DNA of 64,000 nt from positions 1 to 64,000 of the forward strand of contig WEDG01001066.1 of the NCBI GenBank assembly GCA_017591395.1, read 5' to 3'. The DNA comes from Schistocephalus solidus. Lineage: Eukaryota > Platyhelminthes > Cestoda > Diphyllobothriidea > Diphyllobothriidae. Under the pieces are notes generated by a model, which was not told the origin of the DNA, made no database searches, and was given only the letters and a program-made list of their open reading frames with translations. Shown here one piece after another: positions 33,451 to 44,256 of this stretch (position 1 is its first letter; every line of letters begins with the position of its first letter). The translations under genes were made by a program, and so were the position numbers.

Positions 33451-34167
33451 GAGTTCTTAAAAACGGATCTTCAGGCCTTCGCTCAGTGGTGTCGCACATG
33501 GCACCTCTCACTTTCTTGGCAAAAGTGCTCCGTTATGGTTATTGGCGAAAACCATCACTCCCACCTAAGCATAGACGGTCACGATCTTAACGTGCCCGGA
33601 GTTATAAACGATCTGGGCATATCATACTCTAGTAGTCTTAATCTGTCAGAGCACTGCGCCCTGATTGTCTCGAAAGCACGCCAACCTACTGGGTTTATTC
33701 TCAGAAATTTTAAAACCGTCAAAATTAGAATCAGCCTCTATAAAATGCATGTCAGGCCTAGTCTGGAATACTGCTCGTTTCTATTTAGTCTTCTGCACGC
33801 TAGTGAACGAAAGAAGATAGAATCAGTCCAGCACTTTTTTACAAAAAGAGTTTTCTATTCAGATCACCGAAACCTGTCCTACCAACAACGCTGTGCGCTT
33901 ACAAGCCTTGACTTGCTGTGGCTTTGCAGATTACAGAAGGGACTATTTTTACTGTTTAAACTACTAAACAGTCGTACATTTAAGCCGCTTACATCTCTGA
34001 GGCACCTCGACCTTTCCCGGCGCACCAGTCATCGAGATGCATTTTTATTTCTTCCTTTGGTACTCACAGTTAGATACCGACAGTTTTTTTCGGTAAACGC
34101 TATAGTAATCTGGAATAAGCTACCTAGAAGTATCAAAATTCAGCAAAACAATCCCTTGTTTAGGTGA
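33409..34167 (+). pseudogene. Thumb and C-terminal domain of LINE-A ORF2
   Basis: 252 codons: FEFLKTDLQAFAQWCRTWHL, WQKCSVMVIGENHHSHLSID, GFILRNFKTVKIRISLYKMH, VRPSLEYCSFLFSLLHASER, KKIESVQHFFTKRVFYSDHR and QFFSVNAIVIWNKLPRSIKI. This is the usual CR1-type tail (LEY....W, LE.VQ, VWNKLP). It is frameshifted relative to motif C just upstream. Stop TGA at about 34165. The block recurs in at least four other copies in this window. Confidence 0.85.
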
Positions 34168-34689
34168 ACTGTCACTAGTTTTCTACATTCAGGACACCTT
34201 CTAAAAATTTTGGGTGCTGACTCTGTTGAAGCTCTCTGCGGTTCTGATGGCGTTCGCTGACTCTGAATCCTGTGCCGGTCTTCATGCTGAGGGCAATATT
34301 ACTGGCTCTGCAGACCTCAATCGGCTTATTTCTCAGTCGACAGCGAACAGCCACTCGCCAACATACCTGCTCGTGCAGAATACCGGATCCGTATCACTGA
34401 ATGGAGAGGTTCTTCACCGGGCACCTGTGTTAACGCGTCCCTGTCCAGAATTTTAATTACTGAATAAGCTGCAGTTTTTTCTCCTGAAAACACCTGAAAC
34501 AACGATCAGGAGTTTTCTCACTGTCAGCTTGACCCTCTACTGTATATTTTTTTGACCATGCCTGTAAACTGGCAATAAATAAATAAAATAAAAATAACAG
34601 TCCAGCTTGCTGAGGTTTTTCAGCTCGTTTGCATCGTGTTCTTGCGATTTAATTTTGTTATGTTTGCTGTCTATGGCTAGTATTTCCAA

Positions 34690-35347
34690 GAGGAGATCGC
34701 TAAGACTTTTGGAACATTCATTAGGCCGCAATTGGAATATGCTTTGCAAGCCTGGAAACCCTGGACAGTTCAAGATCAGAACTGCCTCGAAAGTGTACAG
34801 AGGAAAGCCACCAAAATTGTTTGAAGTCAAAGCTCCTTGCCATATCCAACCCACCTAATGATTCTAAATCTGTTCCCTTGATATTATAGGCAAATGCGTG
34901 GTGATCTCCTGCAGACATTCCGCATTGTGAAGGGATTGAATTGTTGCCTGGAATTCTCGGACTTCTTTGAATTTTCCGCCACGACCCATCTCCGAGGTCA
35001 ACCATTGTAAATGCGTGTCCAGCAGGTAAGAATGGATGTGCGCAAGTTCTCCTTCTCTGTCAGAGTGGTTAAACCATGGAATGCCCTCCCTGAAGACGTA
35101 GTGATGTCACCATCGCTGGAAAACTTAAAATGAACCTTGACAGTTTTATGTTCCAAAACGAGCCTGAGTGATGAGGAATTTATCTTAACCATCGAGAGTC
35201 ATGCACCACTTGTCATATTTAATGACCACCTTTTGTACCTTTGCAACCCACATGGTTTCTCTCTATACCGCAATTAATTTTGCGTTACAAATAGGGTACT
35301 CAAAGGCCCATGCCTATTTCCCTTAATAAATTGAATTGAATTGAATT
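34690..35347 (+). mobile_element. Family B LINE 3' fragment with (TTGAA)n tail
   Basis: Corresponds to the last about 650 bp of the 35348-40250 element: 'cttttggaacattcattaggccgca' near 34707, QAWKPWTVQDQNC, RQMRGDLLQTFRIVKGLNCC (about 34890) and VVKPWNALPEDVVMSPSLEN (about 35065), with stops. It ends 'aataaattgaattgaattgaattg' at 35324-35347. The two 3' ends look very similar by eye. Confidence 0.85.
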
Positions 35348-35919
35348 GAGGTCTCCTTCTTATCTCAAAACTCTAGTTGTGAGTTCTCTGTATCCGTCAT
35401 AGTTCGCCAGCCTATCACTGTTAGTTCAGTTAGACCCTATAAGCACCACCAATTATTTGTTCTCCAACTTGGACAATTTGATCTTCGTTACCACTTCACT
35501 AGGACTGTTCCGGACAAAACTGTTTAAACTACACATACTAACTTGCTTCCTGCTCATCTGGAATTCTTTCTTGTGCCGAAATTCGTCATAAAACGGCATC
35601 AAATTGGAATTTGTTTATTATCTTATTCAAGTTGACTGCGCAGCATCAGCACCAATAAAAATTGAAAACCACTCAGGGAACCAAACGTGTACAACCTCGT
35701 GAAGATCTGAAGTTATCCAGGACCTTTGACATCTCCGAATGGCTGAGTCGTTCCTGAATATCCTTCATACCGTTTATAGTATTTTTCAAAAGCGTTTTTG
35801 AACAAGTATAAACATTTTTGCTTATATTGCATTAAATACTCACCATACTCCAAAGCCAGTCGGAAATTTTCGTCATACGCTCAAAGGAGAACATACTTTT
35901 ACGCAGTGATTAAAAATTC

Positions 35920-37138
35920 ATGGACTCAAAACAATTGTTTGCTATCAACAGAACCAGTCACGGAACTTCCTTTAAAGGAAAGCCTGTTGAGCTGGCTTCG
36001 ACATCCACGACTGTCACTCAATCAGTTTATACTTACAACCAAAAACTAGCAAAGCGCGCAAAAAGCGTAATGGCAGCCAAATCCGTCGGCTACGAGGACG
36101 AATCTTGCGTTGGATGTTCTTATATTCTACTAAGAGTTCAAAAACTGGAAAATGAGCTTGCAGACTTAAGGAAGCTCTTGCAAGATAACATTACTCGACG
36201 AAATACGCTTAGCAATATTCCAGTTAAAAAGGCAGTGACTAAAGCACCAAAAGTATCAAAAACTACAATATGTTACAGCTCACAATGTTTGGACGCGATT
36301 AACCATACCGACCGGATAACAGGAACACAGTCTCTGAATCCTACGGACGACGACCAGAGCAAACCACAAATCTCATCCTGCTATCTTGCGTGTTCTAAAG
36401 AGCCCGTAGTTGAATCCGAAGAAACAAACGCGTGGCAAGCTGCAATGGGGAAACACTACAACAGGAGGACAAAGTCACAATCAACTCTGATGGATTCATT
36501 GAAGCCTTCAGATGAGAGTATGGTCAGGGGTAGACTAAATCCCAACGAGAGCTCTGTAAACCGTTCTCGTGCCCCTAAGGAGAACTTAGGAGGAAGCGAA
36601 AATTCCAAGCACCAGGATCGACAACAGTGTTTAGTTATTCAGGGTTTGCACGAGTCAACTGCAGTCGGACCAGAAGACCGTGTCACCGAAGAACTTGCTT
36701 TGTTTAATGGCCTCCTAAACCAGTTGCTCCCACCACGCGTGGAAGTAAAAGTTATTAAAGCATTCCGGATCGGCAAAAAGTCTGAAGACAGCCTAGGAAC
36801 GCCGTGACCGCGACCTCTGAAAATAATGCTAGAGAGCAAAGACCAAATCAAGGCGATCCTATCCAAAAAAATAACCTCCATCACTCGCATAAAGAGTTTT
36901 TTGTCAACCGGACTACTCCCCTGCGGAAAGGCTGAAACGCCGGGAACTTGTCTTGGAACTACAATCAAGACTGAAGGCTGGCAAACACAAGCTGGCTATT
37001 TTCAAGGGGAAGGCAGTTCAAAAGAATACAAATTTTCCATTGAACCAACCGATTGTTCTGAGGACAACGGCAGCCACCTCACTTATGCCAAAACCATCAG
37101 GGAACCAATTGCCCAAAGAGATGTCAGAACTGATTCCG
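35920..37138 (+). pseudogene. ORF1 protein of LINE-B
   Basis: 295 codons are open from the ATG at 35920 to a TGA at 36805-36807. Visible parts: YEDESCVGC (about residue 65, same acidic-Cys motif as LINE-A), the coiled-coil stretch LLRVQKLENELADLRKLLQD, a Ser/Thr/Lys-rich middle, then the RRM-like core QQCLVIQGLHESTAVGPEDR and VEVKVIKAFRIGKKSED. After the stop the same frame continues PRPLKIMLESKDQIKAI, so one CGA-to-TGA change (a CpG-type transition) probably truncated it. The C-terminal helix RRELVLELQSRLKAGKHKLA then lies in the frame ending at 37141, requiring one more frameshift. Confidence 0.8.
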
Positions 37139-38523
37139 TAACACCCAGCGTTCTAACTAAAGAAACCAGAGTTACTGAAAATCATCAAGAAACGGAAAAG
37201 ACATACGACCTTGACGTTAGAGGAGACGCAGTTGGGCCCATAAAATTGACAAACGCAACAGGAAATTTGGTTGGCGCAAAATTGAAGTGCTTGTATACAA
37301 ATGCACAAAGCCTTTTATCAAAACTTGATGAGTTTAAAATTTGCCTTGCCAAAGTCTCTCCGGATGTGATAGCAGTAACCGAAACCTGGCTGTCGGGCAG
37401 TATTCGAGATAGCGAAATTACATTGTCTGGATACCAAATATCTCGGAGGGACAGAGAAAACCGACAGGGTGGTGGAATAATTGTGTATGTGAAAGACGTT
37501 ATAATAGTTTCTGATAAGAAAAGCAAGTTTGCGTGCAGAACAGAAGCCATATGGTTGACTATCAAGGCTCTTGGCTCTCCATGTCTAGATGTCCTCATTG
37601 TCTATCGGCCACCTAGGATAGACCGATTCTCGGACACCCACTTGTTGGAACAATTAGAAAATTTCTCCAGTCGACCTAATGTCATGATTATTGGTGACTT
37701 CAACGCACCAGGAATTAACTGGAGTACTGAGCAATCATCATGCCCGAAATCGACTTTTGATTATGTTTTTCTGGAAAAGACCTTGAAAGCACTCCTCACA
37801 CAACATGTCCCTTTCCCCACCAGAACACGTGAAGGACAAAGGGCTAACTGTCTTGACATGGTTTTCACGAAAACATCAGGCAGCATTGACGAGATTATTT
37901 CAATGCCTCCGCTCGGTCGTAGTGATCATGTGGTGCTTATGTGGGACTACTCCTTATTCTCCGTTGCGCCTGCTATAGAGGAAAAACGGCGTAACGTTTG
38001 GCGAGGAAACTTTCATCAGATGCGAGCAGATTTAACAGACATCAACTGGACCTCAATGTTTTCGAGCACCATGAAAGAAGATTTGGAGTCCTTCCGAAAT
38101 GTTCTTCTGCAACTTATGGACAACCACTGCCCGCTAACGAGTGTCCATCACAGCAAGCGTCCTAGGTGGCTAGACAGCAACTCAAAAAGGGAAATAAACA
38201 GGAAGCACAAGTTGTGGAGAAAATATTGCGAGTCTCATCAAGTCGCCTATCTTAATAAGTATAAAACACAGAGAAACAAAATGAGAAGCCTTATTCTTAA
38301 AACGCGAAGAGAATTTGAGAAGACTTTGCTGCAAAAGGCAACGCAGAATCCAAAGTTAGTCTACAGTTACCTCCGTAGATGTAAAAGGAATAAACATCAA
38401 ATACCGCTGATTAAGACTGCAGTGGGCGTCGAAATTTCTGAAAACAGGGAAAAAGCCGAGAACTTTTCACAGTTCTACCACTCAGTCTTCACAAACGAGG
38501 CAAGGTTTCTTCGCCCTCAGTGA
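36826..38523 (+). CDS. ORF2 endonuclease and linker of LINE-B (565 codons)
   Basis: The first about 110 residues are ORF1 C-terminal core and out-of-frame linker. The AP endonuclease spans about residues 150-380: LKCLYTNAQSLLSKLDEFK, VIAVTETWLSGSI, RQGGGIIVYVKD, LDVLIVYRPPR, NVMIIGDFNAPGINWS, ANCLDMVFTK and GRSDHVVLMW. All expected catalytic positions (the N, E, D-x-N and SDH boxes) are present, so this endonuclease may still fold. It is followed by a basic linker (RPRWLDSNSKREINRKHKLW) and a conserved QNPKLVYSYLRRCKRNKHQI block. A frameshift at about 38515 ends the frame before the RT. This is the best preserved retrotransposon ORF in the window. Confidence 0.85.
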   Translation: MLESKDQIKAILSKKITSITRIKSFLSTGLLPCGKAETPGTCLGTTIKTEGWQTQAGYFQGEGSSKEYKFSIEPTDCSEDNGSHLTYAKTIREPIAQRDVRTDSVTPSVLTKETRVTENHQETEKTYDLDVRGDAVGPIKLTNATGNLVGAKLKCLYTNAQSLLSKLDEFKICLAKVSPDVIAVTETWLSGSIRDSEITLSGYQISRRDRENRQGGGIIVYVKDVIIVSDKKSKFACRTEAIWLTIKALGSPCLDVLIVYRPPRIDRFSDTHLLEQLENFSSRPNVMIIGDFNAPGINWSTEQSSCPKSTFDYVFLEKTLKALLTQHVPFPTRTREGQRANCLDMVFTKTSGSIDEIISMPPLGRSDHVVLMWDYSLFSVAPAIEEKRRNVWRGNFHQMRADLTDINWTSMFSSTMKEDLESFRNVLLQLMDNHCPLTSVHHSKRPRWLDSNSKREINRKHKLWRKYCESHQVAYLNKYKTQRNKMRSLILKTRREFEKTLLQKATQNPKLVYSYLRRCKRNKHQIPLIKTAVGVEISENREKAENFSQFYHSVFTNEARFLRPQ

Positions 38524-40039
38524 ATAACCCGCCGACAGCAAGCATTAGCCACATACTATTCTCAGAATTTCTGATCCAAAAGGAATTAAAAGAACTAAAA
38601 GGGTCGAAATCCCCAGGACCAGACGAGCTTCCACCCAAGCTTCTGAAATAGCTCGCCAATGAACTTTCCGCACCTCTGTCAGTGCTCTTTCAAAAGTCCT
38701 TTGACTCCGGAACACTTCCTTTCGATTGGAAGCTGGCACATATAACTCCCTTGTACAAAAGTGGTAGCCGGGCGTCAGTGACAAACTACAGGCCCATAAG
38801 CTTGACATGCATCCTTGGCAAGATTATGGAAAGGATCATCAAGAGCGAATTGGTGATATTCCTAGAGACTTATAATTTTTTATCAAGCTGTCAACACGGG
38901 TTCAGAAAAGGAATATCATGCACAACGAATTTGCTGTATTCGCTCCAGAGGTGGATCCAAGCACTTGAAAATATACACGCGGTTCACATTGCCTTCATTG
39001 ACTTTCAAAAGGCCTTCGATACTGTGCGCACGAGAGACTGCTGTACAAGCTAGAAAGAATTGGAATCAGAGGTTACCTCCTCAAGTGGATCGAAAACGTC
39101 CTCGTGGGTCGGCGCCAGGTTGTGTGCATCAGCCACGAGAGGTCAAGATCTGCTGCGGTCGAGAGTGGGGTTCCTCAGGGTTCAGTACTAGGGCCAATAC
39201 TGTTTAATATACGTGAACGATTATGTCAGGAATCTCGACTGTGAAGCAGCAATGTTTGCCGATGACATTAAAATCTGGAATGTAATCCAGAGCCCTGCTG
39301 ACGAAGATAAACTGCAAATCAACCTAACTCGGTTGGAGGAATGGTTGAATCATTGGCTTTTGCGGTTCAACGTCGATAAGTGTACAATACTTCACTTAGA
39401 CAACCCATCTGGATCTGCCAAAATTAGAAGTTACTTTCTCAATGGTGAAGCCTTAAAAGACATGGAAACCCAAAAGGACCTTGGTGTGCTGACGACCACC
39501 ACCTCAAAACCATCGTCTCACTGCTCGAAGGTGGCGAAGAGCACAATTTCGGTGTTGAATGCCGTCAGACGAGCCTTTTTTGGATTTCGATGAAGATCTC
39601 TTTGTTAAGACTTTTGGAACATTCATTAGTCCGCATTTGGAATATGCTATGCACGCCTGGAAACCCTGGACAGTTCAAGATCAGAACTGCCTCGAAAGAG
39701 TAATGAGGAAAGCCATCAAAATTGTTAGAAGTCAAAGCTCCTTGCCATATATAACCCGCCTAATGAATCTTAATCTGTTCCCTTTGAGTTATAGGCAAAT
39801 GCGTGGTGATCTCCTGCAGATTTTTCCGCATTTTGAAGGGATTGGATTGTTGCCTGGAATTCTCGGACTTCTTTGAATTTGCCGCCACGACCCATCTCCG
39901 AGGTCACCCATTGAAACTGCGTGTCCAGCAGGCGAGACTGGATGTGCGCAAGTTCTCCTTCTCTGTCAGAGTGGTTAAACCATGGAATGCCGTCCCTGAA
40001 GACCTTGTGATGTCACCATTGCTGGAAAGCTTAAAATGA
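38524..40039 (+). pseudogene. Reverse transcriptase and C-terminal domain of LINE-B
   Basis: Block 1 LKGSKSPGPDELPPKLL, then TAG (38649-38651); 38682-39053 with HITPLYKSGSRASVTNYRPI, CQHGFRKGISCTTNLL and VHIAFIDFQKAFDTV (motif A); a frameshift; VESGVPQGSVLGPILFN (motif B, about 39165); a frameshift; 39213-39593 with AAMFADDIKIWNVIQS (motif C intact) and WLLRFNVDKCTILHLDN; then 39559-39876 and 39803-40039 with LEYAMHAWKPWTVQDQN and VVKPWNAVPEDLVMSPL. At least four lesions. Confidence 0.85.
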
Positions 40040-40294
40040 ACCTTGACAGTTTTATGTTCCGCAACGAACCTGAGCGATGAGGAATTTATCTTAACCCTCG
40101 AGAGTCGTGCACCACTTGTCATATTTTATGACCGCCTTTTTTTACCTTTGCAACCCACACGGTTTCTCTGTATACCGCACTTAATTTTACGTTACAAATA
40201 GGGTACTCAAAGGCCCATGCCTATTTCCCTCAATAAATTTAATTGAATCTTACATTTTGTTGATTTTAGTAGCGCACTGCTTTCTTCAATATTG

Positions 40295-40870
40295 CTGCTT
40301 GGTAGTTTTAATGTTTTCTTGTCCAGAGCATTTATTGAAAATACGGCCGCTCCCCCTACGACCATCCAGGTTTGAACCGGTGCCATCCTCGAAACCATAA
40401 CGTTTACCCTCTAGGTCTTAACCATAGCCGTTCGACGTTTTCGTCTCTGTGAGTGAGAGAGAGAGCTACGCTTTATTTTGAAAGTAAAATTCCTAAAATT
40501 TCAGGAAAAAGGTCCTCCATTCACCGTGAAGAATCATCCTTGAATGCTTCTCAAAATATCGATCGATTAGGACTTCCTTCGAAATGGTGCCAGTGTCGTG
40601 CGCTAATGACCTCATTTATGTAGTTCGAATCAAACAAATAGTGTTAAAATTCAGTATATAATGGATGAAATAGGCCAATCGACGTACATATAAGAGGATC
40701 CACATACGAATGGAGAGCAGAAAATGTGGCGGCTACATTTCAAAAGCCCGCTGTAGTCTGATCTCATAGTTCTGGACCAGATGGCGTACCGATCAGTATT
40801 ATAAAGGCGATGCTTTTGATATTTTCACGTCACTTCTACGTAAGATATTGAATCTAACTTTGGAAATTGA
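40295..40870 (+). mobile_element. Family A LINE relic with about 310-bp insertion
   Basis: 'ttttcttgtccagagcattta' through 'cgacgttttcgtct' (40312-40445) and 'tctggaccagatggcgtacc' through 'ttggaaattgaaagt' (40764-40875) together resemble RT block 1 of LINE-A (32590-32845). Between them, 40447-40757 is unrelated DNA with a GA-rich start. Confidence 0.65.
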
Positions 40871-42295
40871 AAGTGACCACTATGGCTGACATACATATTT
40901 CATTACGCGATGTGGAAGTCTTAAGCATAACTATATCTGCTAAGTATTCCAGACCTCTGACGATATCGGTTGTGTACCATATGCCTTATCAGAATTCCAA
41001 TCAGGATCTCATTCTCATAACGGAATTCTACGAAGCCAGCGAGAAGAAATATGTCCTCACTGTTGGGGATTTTAACGCTCCTGGTATTGACTGGAAAACA
41101 TGGACTGCACAGGGAATTCCAGATAACTTCAACCGCAAACTATTACAATGGGCAACAGACAAACTTCTCTGTTAGTAAGCCACCTTTGGAACACGGATGC
41201 GAGAAGGACAACAGTCAAACTGTATTGACCTGATTTTTACATGAGATAAAGACAATGTGCTAGACCTACAGGATCGACCGCAATTAAGGTCAAGTGATCA
41301 CATTACGCTGTGCTTCGAGTACTCACTGTTTTGTAAAAAAAATTCACCCGATACTTAGGAAATGAACATTTAGAAGGGGGAATACTCACTTATGAGAAGA
41401 CAAATGTCAGAGATATCCTGGGAAACAGAACTAAATGGTGGAACCAATAAAGATTGGGCGAAATTGAGCTCGTTATTGAAAAGGATTTTCTCCTCAAACT
41501 GTCCTCTCCGGAAAAAGAAAACCACAAACCACCCAAAGTGGATAAACTCAAACATGCAGGACTCTTTCAAAATGAAATCGCTTCTGGAGGCGTTACCGAA
41601 AAAACCGGCTCCCATCCTCGCTCACGGAAATATCAGCAGCAACACAACATTTGTAAATGTGAGGCTTCTTAGCTGCGGAGGAAGTTCGAACTAAACATAC
41701 TGCAAAAATTCGTTGGAACACCCCAAAATGTTATATGACTACATACGGAGTACAAAAAGAATCCAGGAAATGATTCCTGCCCTTAAGTCTTCAGACGGAA
41801 TACTGGAGACTGACGACCAGGTTAAAGCATCCATTCTTCCAAGATACCTTCAGACCGTCTTCACCCGAGAGCCTATTAATTTTGCTGCTATTCCACCAGT
41901 TTGTCAACCAATGTGTACCCTCCTTTCGTTTCCTCCTGCACCTCCTCCTCATCCACAACTTTTCACCTACCATAGTTAAAACCGAATTACTCCATATGAA
42001 GCCTGCCAAGTCACCCTGGCCGATTAGAATTCCTGCATTAGCACTAAGAGAACTTGCTGATTAACTGCATTTACCACCGTCCATCATATTCCAAAAGTCC
42101 TTTGAAGAAAGCAAACTCCTGGTAGAATGGAATTGTGCATTCATCGTTAAGATCTTTAAATGGAGTTCACGACTGGACTGTGAAAATTACCACCCTGTCA
42201 GTTTGACTTGCATAGCGTGTAAAGTTATGGAGGGTTTTATCGAGAGGCATTTAATGCGCTATCCGGAAAAAAACCAAATCCTTCGATAGAAAGAA
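40867..42295 (+). mobile_element. Family B-type LINE fragment (endonuclease to RT)
   Basis: ORF 40867-41175 carries SRPLTISVVYHMPYQNSNQD and VLTVGDFNAPGIDWKTW (endonuclease). Later frames have KTTNHPKWINSNMQDSFKMK (linker, near 41520), ENYHPVSLTCIACKVMEGFI (about 42180-42240) and a truncated RT that stops near HGFRPGR (about 42290). The closest relative here is the LINE-B at 25676-27354 (shared RIPALA.RELA and SLTCIACK). Heavily broken; the 3' part is missing. Confidence 0.75.
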
Positions 42296-42297
42296 AA

Positions 42298-43475
42298 AGG
42301 ACGTTATACCTATTTGTAACGTTAAATTAAGTGCGGTATATAAAGAAACCACGAGGGTTGCAGAAGTTTAAAGGCGATCATAAAATATGACAAGTGGTGC
42401 GTGACTCTCGAGGGTTAAGATAAATTTCTCATCGCTGTGACTCGCTTCGGAATATAAAAAATATCAAGGTTCCTTTTAAAGCTTTCTAGTGATGGGGACA
42501 TCACAACTTCTTCAGGGAGGGCACTCCAAGGTTAAACTAATCTGACAGAAAGGGCGAACTTGCACAAATCCAGTCTTACTTGATGCACGCGCAGTTTTAA
42601 TGGGTGACCTCGGACATGCGTCGTGGTAGTAAATTTAATGATGTCCGAGAATTCCAAGCAACAATCCAATTCCTTCACAATGCGGAATTTCTGTACGATA
42701 TCAACACGCATTTGACTTTAACTCAAAGGGGACAGATTTAGATTCGTTAGGCGTGATGGTTATGGCAATGAGCTTTATATTCTAACCATTTTGGTGGCTC
42801 TCCTCTGTACTCTTTCGAGGCAGTTCGGATCTTGAACTGTCCAGGGTCTTCAGATTTGTGCAGCATATTCGAAATGCGGCCTTATGATCGTTCCAAAAAT
42901 CTTAGTGAAGAGACCTTAAGCGAAATCCATAAAGGCTCGTCTGATGACATGCAACACGGCCATCGTGCTCTTCGCCACTTTCGAGCAGTGAGAGGATGGT
43001 TTTAAGGTGGAAATCGCTCGCAAATCGAGCCACCTTTAGGTTTTCACGTCTTGTAAGGCTTCACCTTTGAGAAAGTAGCTTCTACTGTCGGCAGATCCGG
43101 ATGGGTTGCCTAAGGTAAGTATTGTACACTTATTGATATTGAACTGAAAAAGCCAATGATTCGACCACTCCTCTAACCGATTTAAGTTGATCTTTAGTTA
43201 ATCTTCTTCAGAAGAGCTCTGGATTATATTTCAGATTTTCATATTGTCCGCAAACATTGTTGCTTCACAGTCCAGATCCCTGACACAATCGTTTATGTAT
43301 ATTAGGAACAGTATTGGCCCTAATACTAAACACGGAGGAACCCCACTCTCGACCGTAGCAGAATTTGGTCTCTCTTGGCTAATGTTCACAACCTGGCACC
43401 GACCCAAAGACATTTTTCTATCCACTTGAGGAGGTTACCACCGATTGCAATTCTTTCCAGCATAAAGTTCTAGTA
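42298..43475 (-). mobile_element. Family B LINE 3' half, minus strand
   Basis: Reverse complement of the 39100-40200 part of LINE-B, starting at RT motif B (frame 43425-43231: VESGVPPCLVLGPILFLIYI) and running through motif C and the C-terminal domain to 'caaatagg' at 42298, lacking the last about 40 bp of the tail. Motif C reads ATMFADNMKI, so the second catalytic Asp is Asn (43245-43256). Confidence 0.8.
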
Positions 43476-44256
43476 AGGTTTTCAAACTACGAAAGTTCAT
43501 TTCATGGCAAGAGAACATAGTTCACCCATTTTGTCGCCCTAACATATTGTAAAGAGGACTTACTAGAAGAAAAGGTGATGTATCCTAGGTCATTTTGCTT
43601 ACTTCCATTTGACAGAAACCTTCTTTTAAGAAGGTATGGGCGTGAATGGTTCACTGCTGTCAACTTCTTCCTTTCGAGTCCAACGAAAGATTTGTACAGA
43701 TATTTTGTGTGTTAAGCATACACCATTTGGAATATTAAATGCAATCTAATATCCCCTTGCTGAAAAAATATAAATCATGTTGAATGGGTACATGACAGAT
43801 AACATAGACAGTGACAGGTTTTGGAAATCCAATTGCCGATTGCATCCATTTAGCGTTGCATAACTGCACGTATGCTGTAAGATTTCTTCGACCACATTGC
43901 AAACGATTGCATTTTTTCTGAATTTATCAAACTGTATGCAAGTGTTATGGTATCAAAATAATGTCAGCAAAGCTTTGGCCTTCAATAATTACTTCATCCA
44001 TCGAAAATGCATGCAAGTAATATTTAAAGGATGTGTACCATCTCCTGCCACAGTCATCCGGCTTGACACTAATACAGTACTCAGAATGAAAGTGACTGTG
44101 TAACAAAATTGACTGAAATGACAAGAAATTGGACGAAAAGTGTTCCATTTGTGGTCTTTCCTGAACTGGAAAATTTCACTCAATTGGCTTTTAATAGGCT
44201 AACAGCTTATCAACCTGTAAATAGTTGCATTTTAATCTAGTCAGTGGCGTTAGGGG
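43476..44256. other. Upstream region of the SPA17-like gene
   Basis: No transposon recognised. It presumably contains the promoter and 5' UTR of the gene starting at 44257, but no clear TATA box or initiator is visible. Confidence 0.4.

Larger units (their letters stand above)
29245..34595 (+). mobile_element. Family A LINE, near full length, defective
   Basis: Longest family-A copy: 5' UTR (about 29245-29616), ORF1 (29617-30720, frameshifted), ORF2 endonuclease (to about 31580), a 490-bp internal tandem duplication (31582-32561 region), RT and C-terminal domain (32574-34167, frameshifted) and a 3' UTR ending 'tgcctgtaaactggcaataaataaataaaa' at about 34560-34590. It looks like a CR1/Jockey-group element with two ORFs (clade by eye only). 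It serves as the reference for the fragments in this window. Confidence 0.85.
35348..40250 (+). mobile_element. Family B LINE, near full length, defective
   Basis: 5' UTR 35348-35919, ORF1 35920 to about 37138, ORF2 endonuclease and linker to 38523, RT 38524 to about 39600, C-terminal domain to 40039, 3' UTR ending 'cctcaataaatttaattgaatc' at about 40229-40250. CR1-type by motif layout. Its 5' end directly abuts the tail of the preceding family-B fragment. Confidence 0.85.
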
